A stretch of 64,000 bases of DNA from NCBI RefSeq assembly GCF_010365105.1, contig NZ_JAAFGZ010000005.1, forward strand, positions 62,001-126,000. Direction: 5' to 3'. Shown in pieces: positions 34,531 through 43,588 of the stretch. The notes under the pieces were generated by a model. The model had not been told where the DNA came from and searched no databases. It saw only the letters and a program-made list of their open reading frames with translations. The position numbers and the translations under genes are program-made. How positions within the stretch are numbered: position 1 is the first letter of the stretch; every line of letters begins with the position of its first letter. Source of the stretch: Polaromonas sp. (GTDB lineage Bacteria > Pseudomonadota > Gammaproteobacteria > Burkholderiales > Burkholderiaceae_C).

Positions 34531-35988
34531 TCAGGAAGCCTTGAACAGCGCAGCGACTTTTTTCTTCGGCTTGATGTTGGCCGACACGCCGTTGCGCGCA
34601 GGATTGGATTTGGACGACGCTTCCCACGAAGGCAGGGACTCTGCCGCTGCGCCGGGCTCGTAAGGCCGGTCGAAAAACGGATCGCGCGATGCAGCGGGCT
34701 GGCGGTGCGGCGTGTATTCGCGGCGTTCCCGGCGCTCGGTGTGCTCCCGGGGCGCACGCGGCTCGGACGCCCGGCCCTCTTCGCCTTCGCGGTACATGCG
34801 CCGGCCGTCGTTGATGCGGCCCTGGAGGCTGATGCGCGGCGTGTCTTCCTCGAACTCCAGCGGCTCGATCTCGATCTTGGTCTTGATGAGCTTTTCAATA
34901 TCGGTCACCAGGCGCTGGTCGCTGCTGGCGACAAAGCTCACCGCCAGGCCCGAGGCGCCGGCGCGGCCGGTGCGGCCAATGCGGTGAATGTAGTCTTCGG
35001 CGTTGAAGGGAACATCGAAATTGAACACCGCCGGCACGTCCTTGATGTCAAGCCCGCGCGCGGCCACGTCGGTGCAGACCAGCAGGTCAACCTCGCCGCT
35101 TTTGAATGCTTCAAGCGCTTTCAGCCGTTCGTCCTGGCTCTTGTCGCCGTGCAGCGCGGTGGTTTTCAGGCCTTCGCGCTCCAGCGAACGCGCCAGCTTG
35201 GCGCAGCCAAGCTTGCTGTTGACAAAGACAAAGGCCTGCTTCATGTCGCGTGCCTTGAGGATCTGGTGCAGTGCGCGGCGCTTGTCGTCGGCACCGACGC
35301 TGTAGAAATGCTGCTCGACCGTGGAGGCCGTGGCGTTGGAACGCGCCACCTCGATCGTCACCGGATCCTGCAGGAAGCTTGACGCCAGGCGCTTGATCTC
35401 GGGCGAGAAGGTCGCCGAAAACAGCAGCGTGATGCGCTGCTTGGGCAGGTAGCTCAGGATGCGCTGCAGGTCGGGCAAAAAACCGATGTCGAGCATGCGG
35501 TCGGCCTCGTCAAGCACCACGTACTCGACCTGGTTGAGCACCGTGTTCTTGGCCTCGATGTGGTCGAGCAGGCGGCCCGGCGTGGCGACCAGCACCTCGA
35601 CGCCTTTTTTGAGTTCCAGCGTCTGCGGCTTCATGTCCATGCCGCCAAACACCACCGCACAGTTCAGGTTGGTGTACTTTGAATAGAGCTTGACCTGTTC
35701 GGCCACCTGCACGGCGAGTTCGCGCGTGGGCAGCAGCACCAGCGCCCGCACCGGATGGCGCGCCGGCGAGGTCGAGGCGTTCTCGTGCTTCATCATGCGC
35801 TGCAGCAGGGGCAGCGTGAACGCGGCGGTCTTGCCGGTGCCGGTCTGGGCGGCGCCCATCACGTCTTTGCCTTGCAGCACGACCGGAATGGCCTGTTCCT
35901 GGATGGGGGTCATGGTTTCGTAGCCCATTTCGGCTACGGCGCGTGCCAGCGGTTCTGCCAGCGAAAGGTTCGAAAAAGATGATGTCAT
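34531..35988 (-). CDS. rhlE: DEAD-box RNA helicase, RhlE-like
   Basis: The 485-residue protein remodels RNA, as in cold growth, ribosome assembly or mRNA decay. The motifs are in order: Q motif YETMTPIQEQAIP, Walker A AQTGTGKTAAF, PTRELAVQ, TPGRLLDH, VLDEADRMLD, LFSATFS, VCTDVAARGLDI and HRIGRTGRAGA. The C-terminal 100 residues are basic and low-complexity (RREYTPHRQ, then KPKKKVAALFKAS), as usual for RhlE. It begins at the ATG at 35988. There is no obvious terminator downstream. Confidence 0.93.
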   Translation of the reverse strand: MTSSFSNLSLAEPLARAVAEMGYETMTPIQEQAIPVVLQGKDVMGAAQTGTGKTAAFTLPLLQRMMKHENASTSPARHPVRALVLLPTRELAVQVAEQVKLYSKYTNLNCAVVFGGMDMKPQTLELKKGVEVLVATPGRLLDHIEAKNTVLNQVEYVVLDEADRMLDIGFLPDLQRILSYLPKQRITLLFSATFSPEIKRLASSFLQDPVTIEVARSNATASTVEQHFYSVGADDKRRALHQILKARDMKQAFVFVNSKLGCAKLARSLEREGLKTTALHGDKSQDERLKALEAFKSGEVDLLVCTDVAARGLDIKDVPAVFNFDVPFNAEDYIHRIGRTGRAGASGLAVSFVASSDQRLVTDIEKLIKTKIEIEPLEFEEDTPRISLQGRINDGRRMYREGEEGRASEPRAPREHTERRERREYTPHRQPAASRDPFFDRPYEPGAAAESLPSWEASSKSNPARNGVSANIKPKKKVAALFKAS

Positions 35989-36079
35989 TTAGCTTTATAT
36001 TGTCGCACTTTGGGTGCTTCAGGCTTTTTGGGCCGTTTCACAGTGCTTGCAGCCAGCCGCTCAGGTTTGCAAGCAGGGC

Positions 36080-36130
36080 CATGAAACTGGCATTCAATGC
36101 TATTCATTCAATAGCTTGAAATTCATACTG
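36080..36130 (+). repeat. Possible decayed AGCTAT-type repeat (weak copy)
   Basis: The stretch GCATTCAATGCTATTCATTC followed by AATAGCTTGAAATT has the TATT..AATAGC feature of the other copies but lacks the GC-rich half. It lies in the 224-base gap between rhlE and the SDR gene, which otherwise shows no gene. Confidence 0.35.
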
Positions 36131-36212
36131 GATATGCGGAAAATGGCTAAACGTCTATGTTTTCAGAGGCCAGGCGCATTCTGGCAGCCGGCATCGGATC
36201 AATCGGGCTGCT

Positions 36213-37145
36213 TCAGCCCTTCAAACCGCCCAAACCGTCGCTGACGGTCGGATAACGCAGTACCAGCCGGAGTTCCTTTTTCATCCGCTGGTTGTCAAGC
36301 CGGCGCGATTCGCTCATGAAACTCAGCAGCATCAGCGGCAACTGCTCGTTGGCCGCGCTGCGCGCAACCCGGGGCGGCCGGGGCAGGCCGTACAGGTTTG
36401 CAGCCAGGTCGAAATAGTCGCCCATCAGCAACTGCGTGTCGTCGCAGACGTTACTGATGCGCTGCGGCTTGCCGCGCCACAGCGCCGCGATGCAGGCGCG
36501 CGCCAGGTCGTCGGCATGGATATGGCTGGTGTACACGTCGTCTTCATGGCGCAGCACCGGCGTGCCCTTGAGCAGCCGGCCGCGCGGCGTGCCGCCTTCG
36601 CGGTCGGTGGCATAGATGCCGGGAATGCGCAGGACATGCACCGGCGTCCCGGTGGCGCGGCCAAGCAATCGCACCTGGCCTTCGGCATGCACCCGGCGCT
36701 GCGCGCGCGGCGTGTTCGGGCTCAGGCCCCAGGTTTCATCAACCAATGCGCCGCCGCAGTCGCCATAGACGCCGCTGGTCGAGCCGTACACCAGCGCCTT
36801 TGGCAGGCTGCGCAGCCGCAGGGCGCGCAGCAAGGCCAGCGTGCGCGGGTCGTTGCGCCAGTTCGGGTTGTGGCCAGGCGGCGGCGCCAGGTGCACCACG
36901 CGCGTCGCAAGGCCCGCCAGCCGGCGCAGCGTGACCGGCGCGTCGAGGTTGCCGAGCAAGGGCGTGATGCCCTCCCGGCGCAAGGCCGGCAGCCGCTCCG
37001 GCGACGACGTCAGTGCGATGACCTTGAGCCGGGACGGCAGTTGCCGCGCCACGCGCAGGCCGACATCGCCACAACCGATGATGAGAACGCGCTGGCGGCG
37101 AAAACGCGCAGGCAGGGCGCCGAGGGGATTCAGGTTTGAAGGCAA
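36213..37145 (-). CDS. NAD(P)-dependent epimerase/dehydratase-like SDR protein
   Basis: This 310-residue protein has the nucleotide-binding motif VLIIGCGDVGLRVARQL near residue 20, then a VYGSTSGVYGDCGG stretch with the SDR serine and tyrosine region, and VLRIPGIYATDR. It resembles the YeeZ-like group, whose substrate is not known. The first usable start is TTG at 37145; no ATG precedes the nucleotide-binding motif. It is divergent from the flavoreductase gene, with 73 bases between them. Confidence 0.82.
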   Translation of the reverse strand: MPSNLNPLGALPARFRRQRVLIIGCGDVGLRVARQLPSRLKVIALTSSPERLPALRREGITPLLGNLDAPVTLRRLAGLATRVVHLAPPPGHNPNWRNDPRTLALLRALRLRSLPKALVYGSTSGVYGDCGGALVDETWGLSPNTPRAQRRVHAEGQVRLLGRATGTPVHVLRIPGIYATDREGGTPRGRLLKGTPVLRHEDDVYTSHIHADDLARACIAALWRGKPQRISNVCDDTQLLMGDYFDLAANLYGLPRPPRVARSAANEQLPLMLLSFMSESRRLDNQRMKKELRLVLRYPTVSDGLGGLKG

Positions 37146-37218
37146 AATTGGGGGTGGCCGGGGAACGGCCCGTCAGGTGACACAACGACAGACAGCAAAA
37201 CGCCCAAGGATACCGACT

Positions 37219-38268
37219 ATGAGTTTCAACGTGAATGTGCTGCCCAGTGGCCGCAGCTTTACTGCCGATGACGGCGAGCCGATGCTGGCCGCCGCCATCC
37301 GCCAGGGCATCGGCCTGCCTTACGGCTGCAAGGACGGCGCCTGCGGTTCGTGCAAATGCAAAAAACTCGAGGGCCAGGTGACGCATGGCGCCCACCAGTC
37401 CAAGGCGCTGTCGGCCGAGGAAGAAGCCCAGGGTTTCATCCTGACCTGCTGCGGCGTGGCGCACAGCGACGTGGTGCTGGAGTCGCGCCAGGTGACCGAC
37501 GAAAGCGCCTTCCCGATCCGCAAGATGCCGGTGCGCGTGACCAGCCTGGTGCGCGCGTCGCCCGACGTGATGGTCGTTCGCCTTCAGCTGCCCGCCAGCG
37601 ACACCATGAAGTACCACGCCGGCCAGTATGTCGAGTTCTTGCTGCGCGATGGCGACCGGCGCTCGTACTCGATGGCCAATGCGCCCTACACCCAGCTGGA
37701 GACGCCGGGCATCGAGCTGCACATCCGCCACATGCCGGGCGGCAAGTTCACCGACCATGTGTTTGCCGCCATGAAGGAACGGGAAATCCTGCGCATCGAA
37801 GGGCCTTACGGCAGCTTCTTCCTGCGTGAAGACAGCGCCAAACCGATCGTGATGGTCGCATCCGGCACCGGTTTTGCACCCCTGAAGGCCATCATCGAGC
37901 ACATGCAGTTCAAGCGCATCGTGCGTCCCGCCGTGCTGTACTGGGGCGGGCGCCGCCCCGCCGACCTGTACATGAACGACTGGATTGAGGCCCGGGTGGC
38001 CGAGATGCCGAACCTGCGCTACGTGCCAGTGGTGTCCGACGCGCTGCCCGAAGACGGCTGGCTGGGCCGCACCGGCTTTGTCCACAAGGCCGTGCTGGAA
38101 GATTTTGCCGACCTCTCGGGCCAACAGGTGTATGCCTGCGGCGCACCCATCGTGGTCGAGTCGGCGCGGGACGACTTCACCGCACTGGCGGGCCTGCCGG
38201 CGGAAGAGTTCTTTGCCGATGCCTTCACCACCGAAGCCGACAAGGCGCAAAAAACTGAAGCGACTTGA
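37219..38268 (+). CDS. Iron-sulfur flavoreductase (CDP-6-deoxy-L-threo-D-glycero-4-hexulose-3-dehydrase reductase-like)
   Basis: The 349-residue protein is built of a plant-type [2Fe-2S] ferredoxin domain (Cys37, 42, 45 in YGCKDGACGSCKC, and the fourth in LTCCGVA near residue 77), an FAD domain (RRSYSMANAPY) and an NAD domain (MVASGTGFAPLKAII). It passes electrons from NAD(P)H through FAD to the cluster. The resemblance to AscD/DdhD reductases is clear, but no 3-dehydrase partner is nearby; many such proteins in betaproteobacteria are reductases of unknown partners. The ATG at 37219 is the conserved start. Confidence 0.86.
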   Translation: MSFNVNVLPSGRSFTADDGEPMLAAAIRQGIGLPYGCKDGACGSCKCKKLEGQVTHGAHQSKALSAEEEAQGFILTCCGVAHSDVVLESRQVTDESAFPIRKMPVRVTSLVRASPDVMVVRLQLPASDTMKYHAGQYVEFLLRDGDRRSYSMANAPYTQLETPGIELHIRHMPGGKFTDHVFAAMKEREILRIEGPYGSFFLREDSAKPIVMVASGTGFAPLKAIIEHMQFKRIVRPAVLYWGGRRPADLYMNDWIEARVAEMPNLRYVPVVSDALPEDGWLGRTGFVHKAVLEDFADLSGQQVYACGAPIVVESARDDFTALAGLPAEEFFADAFTTEADKAQKTEAT

Positions 38269-38292
38269 ACACCTGAAGCGCCTGAGTACAAA

Positions 38293-38341
38293 ATTAATAG
38301 CAGACAGTGCAAGCCGGCCATGCGCCAGCGGCACTTTTTAT
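38293..38341 (-). repeat. Dispersed AGCTAT-type repeat, copy E3
   Basis: AAATTAATAGCAGACAGTGC followed by AAGCCGGCCATGCGCCAGCG and GCACTTTTT matches the layout of copies E1 and E2. It ends 13 bases before the start of the binding-protein gene. Confidence 0.6.
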
Positions 38342-38353
38342 CGAAAAAATACC

Positions 38354-39382
38354 ATGAAAAAAATTCCCGCCAATTTTTGCCTGCAGCGCCGCACCTCATT
38401 GCTTGCCACCGGCGCGCTGGCACTGGGCGCCGTCCTGGGGGCTGCTGCCTCGCCGGCGGCCCTGGCGCAGCCGGCCGCGTCTTCGGCACGGGTCATGCGG
38501 CTGATCGTTCCCTATGCGCCGGGCGGCCCGATCGACGTGACGGCGCGGCTGATGGCCGACAGCGTAAAAGCTTCGCTGGGCACGGTGATCATTGAAAACC
38601 GGCCCGGCGCCGGCGGCAACATTGGCGTCGATGCGATTGCCAAGGCCGCGCCCGACGGGCTGACCATCGGTATTGCGGCGGTCGCGACGCACGCCATCAA
38701 CCCCTGGCTCTACAGCAAGATGCCCTACGACGCGGCCAGCGACTTTGCCGCCATCACGCAAATGGTGCGCGTGCCCAATGTGCTGGTGATGAATGCGGAC
38801 ACCGCGCGCCGACTGAACATCAACACGCTCGCCGACCTGATCCGCTACGCCAGGGCCAACCCGGCCAAGCTCAACTACGCCAGCGGCGGCAACGGCAGCG
38901 CGGGCCACCTGGCCGGCGAGCTGTTCAAGTCGCGGGCCGGCATCTTTGCGCTGCACATTCCCTACAACGGCGGCAACCCGGCCCAGTTGGCGCTGCTGAG
39001 CGGCCAGGTCGATTTCAATTTCGACAACCTGGCCACGGCGTCTGCCAACATCAAGGCCGGCAAGCTGAAAGCGCTGGCGGTGACGACAGCCCAGCGCAGC
39101 GCCTTTTTGCCCGACGTGCCGGCCGTTGCGGAAACGCTCAAAGGATTCGAGATTGACACCTGGTGGGGGCTGGTGGCGCCTGCGGCCACACCCCGCGACG
39201 TGGTCGCCAAACTGAACCAGGCCTTTGTCGCGGCGCTGAAGGCACCCGAAAACAAGGCAAGGTTCAGCACGCTGATGGCCGAACCGGTCGCCAGTTCACC
39301 CGAGCAGTTCGATGCTTTCATGAAAAGCGAACGGGCGAAGTACGAAAAAGTGGTGAAGGCTTCCGGCGCGCGGGTGGATTGA
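38354..39382 (+). CDS. Bug-family (TctC-like) periplasmic binding protein
   Basis: This 342-residue protein has a signal peptide (RRTSLLATGALALGAVLGAAASPAALAQ) and the family pattern MRLIVPYAPGGPIDVTARLMAD, VIIENRPGAGGNIGVDAIAKA, NYASGGNGSAGHLAGELFK and HIPYNGGNPAQLALLSGQV. Bug proteins bind small carboxylates, and most are orphans with no TctAB membrane partner, as here. The ligand cannot be predicted. The start is the ATG at 38354, with a weak ribosome-binding site and a dispersed repeat just upstream. Confidence 0.9.
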   Translation: MKKIPANFCLQRRTSLLATGALALGAVLGAAASPAALAQPAASSARVMRLIVPYAPGGPIDVTARLMADSVKASLGTVIIENRPGAGGNIGVDAIAKAAPDGLTIGIAAVATHAINPWLYSKMPYDAASDFAAITQMVRVPNVLVMNADTARRLNINTLADLIRYARANPAKLNYASGGNGSAGHLAGELFKSRAGIFALHIPYNGGNPAQLALLSGQVDFNFDNLATASANIKAGKLKALAVTTAQRSAFLPDVPAVAETLKGFEIDTWWGLVAPAATPRDVVAKLNQAFVAALKAPENKARFSTLMAEPVASSPEQFDAFMKSERAKYEKVVKASGARVD

Positions 39383-39429
39383 TTTTTGTCACCTGTCCGC
39401 ATCGCCTGCGGATCATCAAAATCGCCATC

Positions 39430-39475
39430 GGGGAGCCCTCACCCCAGCCCTCTCCCGGAGGGAGAAGGAGTAAGA
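39430..39475. repeat. Palindromic GGGGAGCCCTCACCCC element, copy C (intergenic)
   Basis: GGGGAGCCCTCACCCC, then CCCTCTCCCGGAGGGAGAAGG and AGTAAG. It matches copies A and B except for a few positions. It is the only copy here outside a gene. Confidence 0.9.
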
Positions 39476-39520
39476 CGCGACTGCATTCGATAATGCTGAG
39501 CAGTTATAAGCTTTTGGCGT

Positions 39521-39572
39521 TTCAGTGCTGTAGCGCTCATTCAGCCTGCGCAAGCAGCTATTGAATTCATGG
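39521..39572 (+). repeat. Dispersed AGCTAT-type repeat, copy E4
   Basis: It contains GCGCAAGCAGCTAT at 39548-39561, identical to copy E1 over 14 bases, preceded by TAGCGCTCATTCAGCCT as in E1 (TAGCGCAACATCAGCGG). Confidence 0.72.
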
Positions 39573-39738
39573 TAATCCAGCGCAAGGCAATTTGAGTTGA
39601 CCGGTCTTCGGCATTCCTCTCCCACCCGTTCTGTCTGGGCCTGTGATGACCAGCCCAACCATGCAGCGCTAGATTACTACGAATTCAATAGCAATCCAGG
39701 CAAGCCCAATAAGCGGGAACAGCCAAAACAACCAAAAA

Positions 39739-40464
<726 letters not shown>

Positions 40465-40477
40465 GGTTTTGCTTCCT

Positions 40478-41245
40478 TTAGTGGCCTGCGCCCAGATAGG
40501 CGGTGATCACCTTTTCGTTTTTCTGCACCTCGGCCGGCACACCCTCGGCAATCTGCTTGCCGTAGTCGAGCACCGTCACCCGGTCGCACAGGCCCATGAC
40601 CAGCTTGACGTCATGCTCGATCAGCAAGATGGTGCGGTTGTCCTTGCGGATGCGGTCGATCAGCTCGCGCAACTGGACTTTTTCAGTCGCATTCATGCCG
40701 GCGGCGGGCTCGTCCAGGGCAATCAGCTGCGGGTCGGTGGCCAGCGCCCGGGCAATCTCCAGCCGGCGCTGGTCGCCGTAGCTCAGGGTGCGCGCCTTGT
40801 AGTCGGCGTATTTGCCAATGCCCACGTAGTCGAGCAGTTCCTGCGAGCGCTCGGCGATCTGCGCCTCTTCGCGCTTGAAGCCGGGGGTGCGGAACACGGC
40901 GCCGATCAGCCCCGAATGGGTGCGCACATGGCGCCCGACCATGACGTTTTCCAGCGCCGTCATGTCGGCAAACAGCCGGATGTTCTGGAAGGTGCGGGCA
41001 ATGCCGGCTTTGGCAACTTCATGCACTGCTGTCGGCTTGTAGGGCTTGCCGGCCAGCTCGAACGTGCCGCTGTCCGGCGTGTACAGGCCGGTCAGCACAT
41101 TGAAAAACGTCGTCTTGCCGGCGCCGTTAGGGCCGATCAGGCCATAGACCTGGCCGCGTTCGATCTTGATGCCGACATCGCTCAGCGCCTGCAGGCCGCC
41201 GAAGCGCTTGGAGACACCCGAGACATTCAGAATGGTTTCGCTCAT
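40478..41245 (-). CDS. livG: Branched-chain amino acid ABC transporter ATPase LivG
   Basis: The 255-residue ATPase has Walker A YGLIGPNGAGKTTFFNVL, signature LSYGDQRRLEIARALA and Walker B LIALDEPAAGMNATE. The conserved pair with LivF and the RTFQNIRLF stretch mark it as LivG. I chose the ATG at 41245 over 41251 because AAGGAG (41253-41258) lies seven bases before it but only a base or two before the other. That ribosome-binding site overlaps the stop codon of livM, so translation is coupled. Confidence 0.94.
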   Translation of the reverse strand: MSETILNVSGVSKRFGGLQALSDVGIKIERGQVYGLIGPNGAGKTTFFNVLTGLYTPDSGTFELAGKPYKPTAVHEVAKAGIARTFQNIRLFADMTALENVMVGRHVRTHSGLIGAVFRTPGFKREEAQIAERSQELLDYVGIGKYADYKARTLSYGDQRRLEIARALATDPQLIALDEPAAGMNATEKVQLRELIDRIRKDNRTILLIEHDVKLVMGLCDRVTVLDYGKQIAEGVPAEVQKNEKVITAYLGAGH

Positions 41246-41256
41246 GTCCATTCTCC

Positions 41257-42366
41257 TTAAGGGTTGATGGACTGGATGGGGTCTTTGCCGGGGCGCTTGT
41301 TCAGCGACTTGCCGTGCTCGGGCGACGGCCACAGGCCGCGCGGGCGCATCAGCATGACGGTGATCATGGCCAGGGCGATCAGCAGCTGGCGCAGGATGGA
41401 CGAGTCCAGCCGGCCATCGGTCATGGCCTGAAGCGGCCCGGCTACGTGGCGCAGCACCTCGGGCAGCGCGGCCAGCAGCAGCGCCCCCAGGATGACGCCG
41501 GGCAGGTGCCCGATGCCGCCCAGCACCACCATGGCGACGATCATGATCGACTCCATCAGGCTGAACGATTCGGGCGAGACAAAGCCCTGGAAGGCCGCGA
41601 ACATCGAGCCCGACACGCCGCCAAACGTGGCGCCCATGCCGAAGGCCAGCAGTTTCATGTTGCGGGTGTTGATGCCCATGGCCTTGGCGGCGATCTCGTC
41701 CTCGCGGATCGCCATCCAGGCGCGTCCGATGCGCGACTTTTGCAGCCGGTCGCAAATGATGACTGAAACAATCACCAGCGCCAGGAACAGGTAGTAGTAC
41801 ATCGACACCGAGGTGAATTCGATGCCGAAGAACGAATGCGACTTGCCCAGGTCGAAGCCGAAGAACTTCATCGAGTCGATCTGGTTGATGCCCTTGGGGC
41901 CGTTGGTCAGGTTGATCGGGCGGTCCAGGTTGTTCAGGAACACGCGGATGATCTCGCCAAAGCCCAGTGTGACGATGGCCAGGTAGTCGCCGCGCAGCTT
42001 GAGCGTGGGTGCGCCCAGCATGACGCCGAACAGGCCGGCCAGCGCGGCCGCCAGCGGAATGGTCGCCCAGATGGGCAGGTGCAGCCCTTCGGGGAAATTG
42101 GCCGCGACCCAGGGAAAGGCCTCGGCGAGGTGCGGCGAGCCGAGCAGGGCAAACAGGTAGGCGCCGACGGCAAAGAAGGCCACATAGCCCAGGTCAAGCA
42201 GGCCGGCATAGCCGACCACGATGTTCAGGCCCAGGGCCAGCAGCACATACAGCAGCGCCATGTCGACGATGCGCACCCAGGCGTTGCCGCCCTGTTGCAG
42301 CAGCAAAGGCAGCACCAGCAAGGCCAGCGCCACGATCAAAAAGGTCGCAATTTTTTTGGTTTTCAT
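41257..42366 (-). CDS. livM: Branched-chain amino acid ABC transporter permease LivM
   Basis: This 369-residue permease has about ten helices. The family core VGYAGLLDLGYVAFFAVGAY is near residue 50, and the coupling segment for the ATPase is SRIGRAWMAIREDEIAAKAMGIN. The C-terminus has a hydrophilic tail (EHGKSLNKRPGKDPIQ). I chose the ATG at 42366, with AGGAG seven bases upstream, rather than the TTG at 42369. It follows livH by about 36 bases. Confidence 0.94.
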   Translation of the reverse strand: MKTKKIATFLIVALALLVLPLLLQQGGNAWVRIVDMALLYVLLALGLNIVVGYAGLLDLGYVAFFAVGAYLFALLGSPHLAEAFPWVAANFPEGLHLPIWATIPLAAALAGLFGVMLGAPTLKLRGDYLAIVTLGFGEIIRVFLNNLDRPINLTNGPKGINQIDSMKFFGFDLGKSHSFFGIEFTSVSMYYYLFLALVIVSVIICDRLQKSRIGRAWMAIREDEIAAKAMGINTRNMKLLAFGMGATFGGVSGSMFAAFQGFVSPESFSLMESIMIVAMVVLGGIGHLPGVILGALLLAALPEVLRHVAGPLQAMTDGRLDSSILRQLLIALAMITVMLMRPRGLWPSPEHGKSLNKRPGKDPIQSINP

Positions 42367-42402
42367 CAATTTTCTCCTTGTGGATCGGTTGATTGCCCGG
42401 CC

Positions 42403-43332
42403 TCAGGCCCGGTCCGCCACACGTTCACCCAGCAGGCCCGAGGGGCGCAGCGTGAGCACAAAAATCAGCACGATGAAGGCAAAGATGTCGGAGTACTGGC
42501 TGCCCAGCACGCCGCCGGTCAGCGGGCCGATGTAGCCGGCGCCAATCGCCTCGATCAGGCCCAGCAGGATGCCGCCGAGCACCGCTCCGCCCAGGTTGCC
42601 GATGCCGCCGAACACGGCGGCGGTGAAGGCTTTGAGGCCGGGCAGGAAACCCATGGTGTGCTGCACTGTGCCGTAGTTGGAGGCGTACATGACGCCGGCC
42701 AGCGCGGCCAGGATGGCGCCGATGATGAAGGTCGCGGAAATCACGGTGTCGGGGCGTACGCCCATCAAGGCGGCGACGCGCGGGTTCTCGGCCGTGGCGC
42801 GCATCGCGCGGCCGAGCTTGGTGTAATGCACCAGCCACATCAGGATCGACAGCGACACGGCGGTGGTGCCCAGGATAAACAATTGCGTCACGGTAATCAC
42901 AGCGCCGCCAATCTGGAAAGGCTCGGGCGGCAGCAGCGTCGGATAAGGCTTGTAGTTGGGCTTCCAGATGATCATGGCCAGCGTCTGCAGCAGCAGCGAC
43001 ATGCCGATGGCTGTGATCAGGGGGGCCAGCTTGGGCGAGTTGCGCAGCGGGCGGTAGGCAACCTTTTCAATCGTGAAGTTCAGCGCTGCGCAGACGATGA
43101 AGGCAATCAGGAGCGAAATCAGCAGCACCAGCCAGCCGGGCGCGCCGGGCATGGCTTCCTGCATCCAGCGGATGATGGTCCAGCTGGTCAGCGCGCCGAC
43201 CATCAGTACCTCGCCATGCGCAAAATTGATCAGGTTGATGATGCCGTACACCATGGTGTAGCCCAGGGCGATCAGGGCATACATGCTGCCCAGGACCAGT
43301 CCGTTGATGATTTGCTGTAGCAAAACTTCCAT
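42403..43332 (-). CDS. livH: Branched-chain amino acid ABC transporter permease LivH
   Basis: The 309-residue permease starts MEVLLQQIINGLVLGSMYAL and has the family core GYTMVYGIINLINFAHGEV, the LivH signature. The coupling loop is KLGRAMRATAENPRVAALMGV. I chose the ATG at 43332, where the conserved sequence begins. It is the first gene of livHMGF. No LivJ/LivK-type binding protein lies in the window; the binding protein must be elsewhere. Confidence 0.94.
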   Translation of the reverse strand: MEVLLQQIINGLVLGSMYALIALGYTMVYGIINLINFAHGEVLMVGALTSWTIIRWMQEAMPGAPGWLVLLISLLIAFIVCAALNFTIEKVAYRPLRNSPKLAPLITAIGMSLLLQTLAMIIWKPNYKPYPTLLPPEPFQIGGAVITVTQLFILGTTAVSLSILMWLVHYTKLGRAMRATAENPRVAALMGVRPDTVISATFIIGAILAALAGVMYASNYGTVQHTMGFLPGLKAFTAAVFGGIGNLGGAVLGGILLGLIEAIGAGYIGPLTGGVLGSQYSDIFAFIVLIFVLTLRPSGLLGERVADRA

Positions 43333-43588
43333 ATTCGCTCCGTTTGTTTGAATGAGCCAACTCTGCCGGCGTCGTGCTTGCACGGGATCACCATGAAAAC
43401 ACGCGAGTTAACAAAAAGCCCGCCTGTCTCCGGTGAGATGACCGGGGGAGGTGGCGAGCTAATGGGCGAATTGTAGCGACTGGTTTCTAGCGAGAATCGC
43501 GCCAGCGAAGCCGTTTTTCCGGGGTAAACCCTTGGCGAATTCGCATTTTTTGGCGGAATCCGCCTGTATCAGCGGGATTTCGAGCGCA

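Larger units (their letters stand above)
39383..39738. other. 356-bp repeat-rich intergenic region
   Basis: No gene is seen. It contains the palindromic element copy C (39430-39475), dispersed repeat copy E4 (39521-39572) and an inverted partner GATTACTACGAATTCAATAGC (39672-39692), which with GCTATTGAATTCATGGTAATC (39557-39577) forms an imperfect dyad about 95 bases apart. It separates a plus-strand gene from the convergent livF. Confidence 0.75.

Noticed and set aside
36739..38334. Long minus-strand frame spanning the SDR gene start and the flavoreductase
   Set aside because: It runs through two genes in other frames and has no motif; it is GC-driven.
41836..43320. 494-codon plus-strand frame opposite livM and livH
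   Set aside because: It has shadow composition and crosses the gap between two well-supported permease genes.
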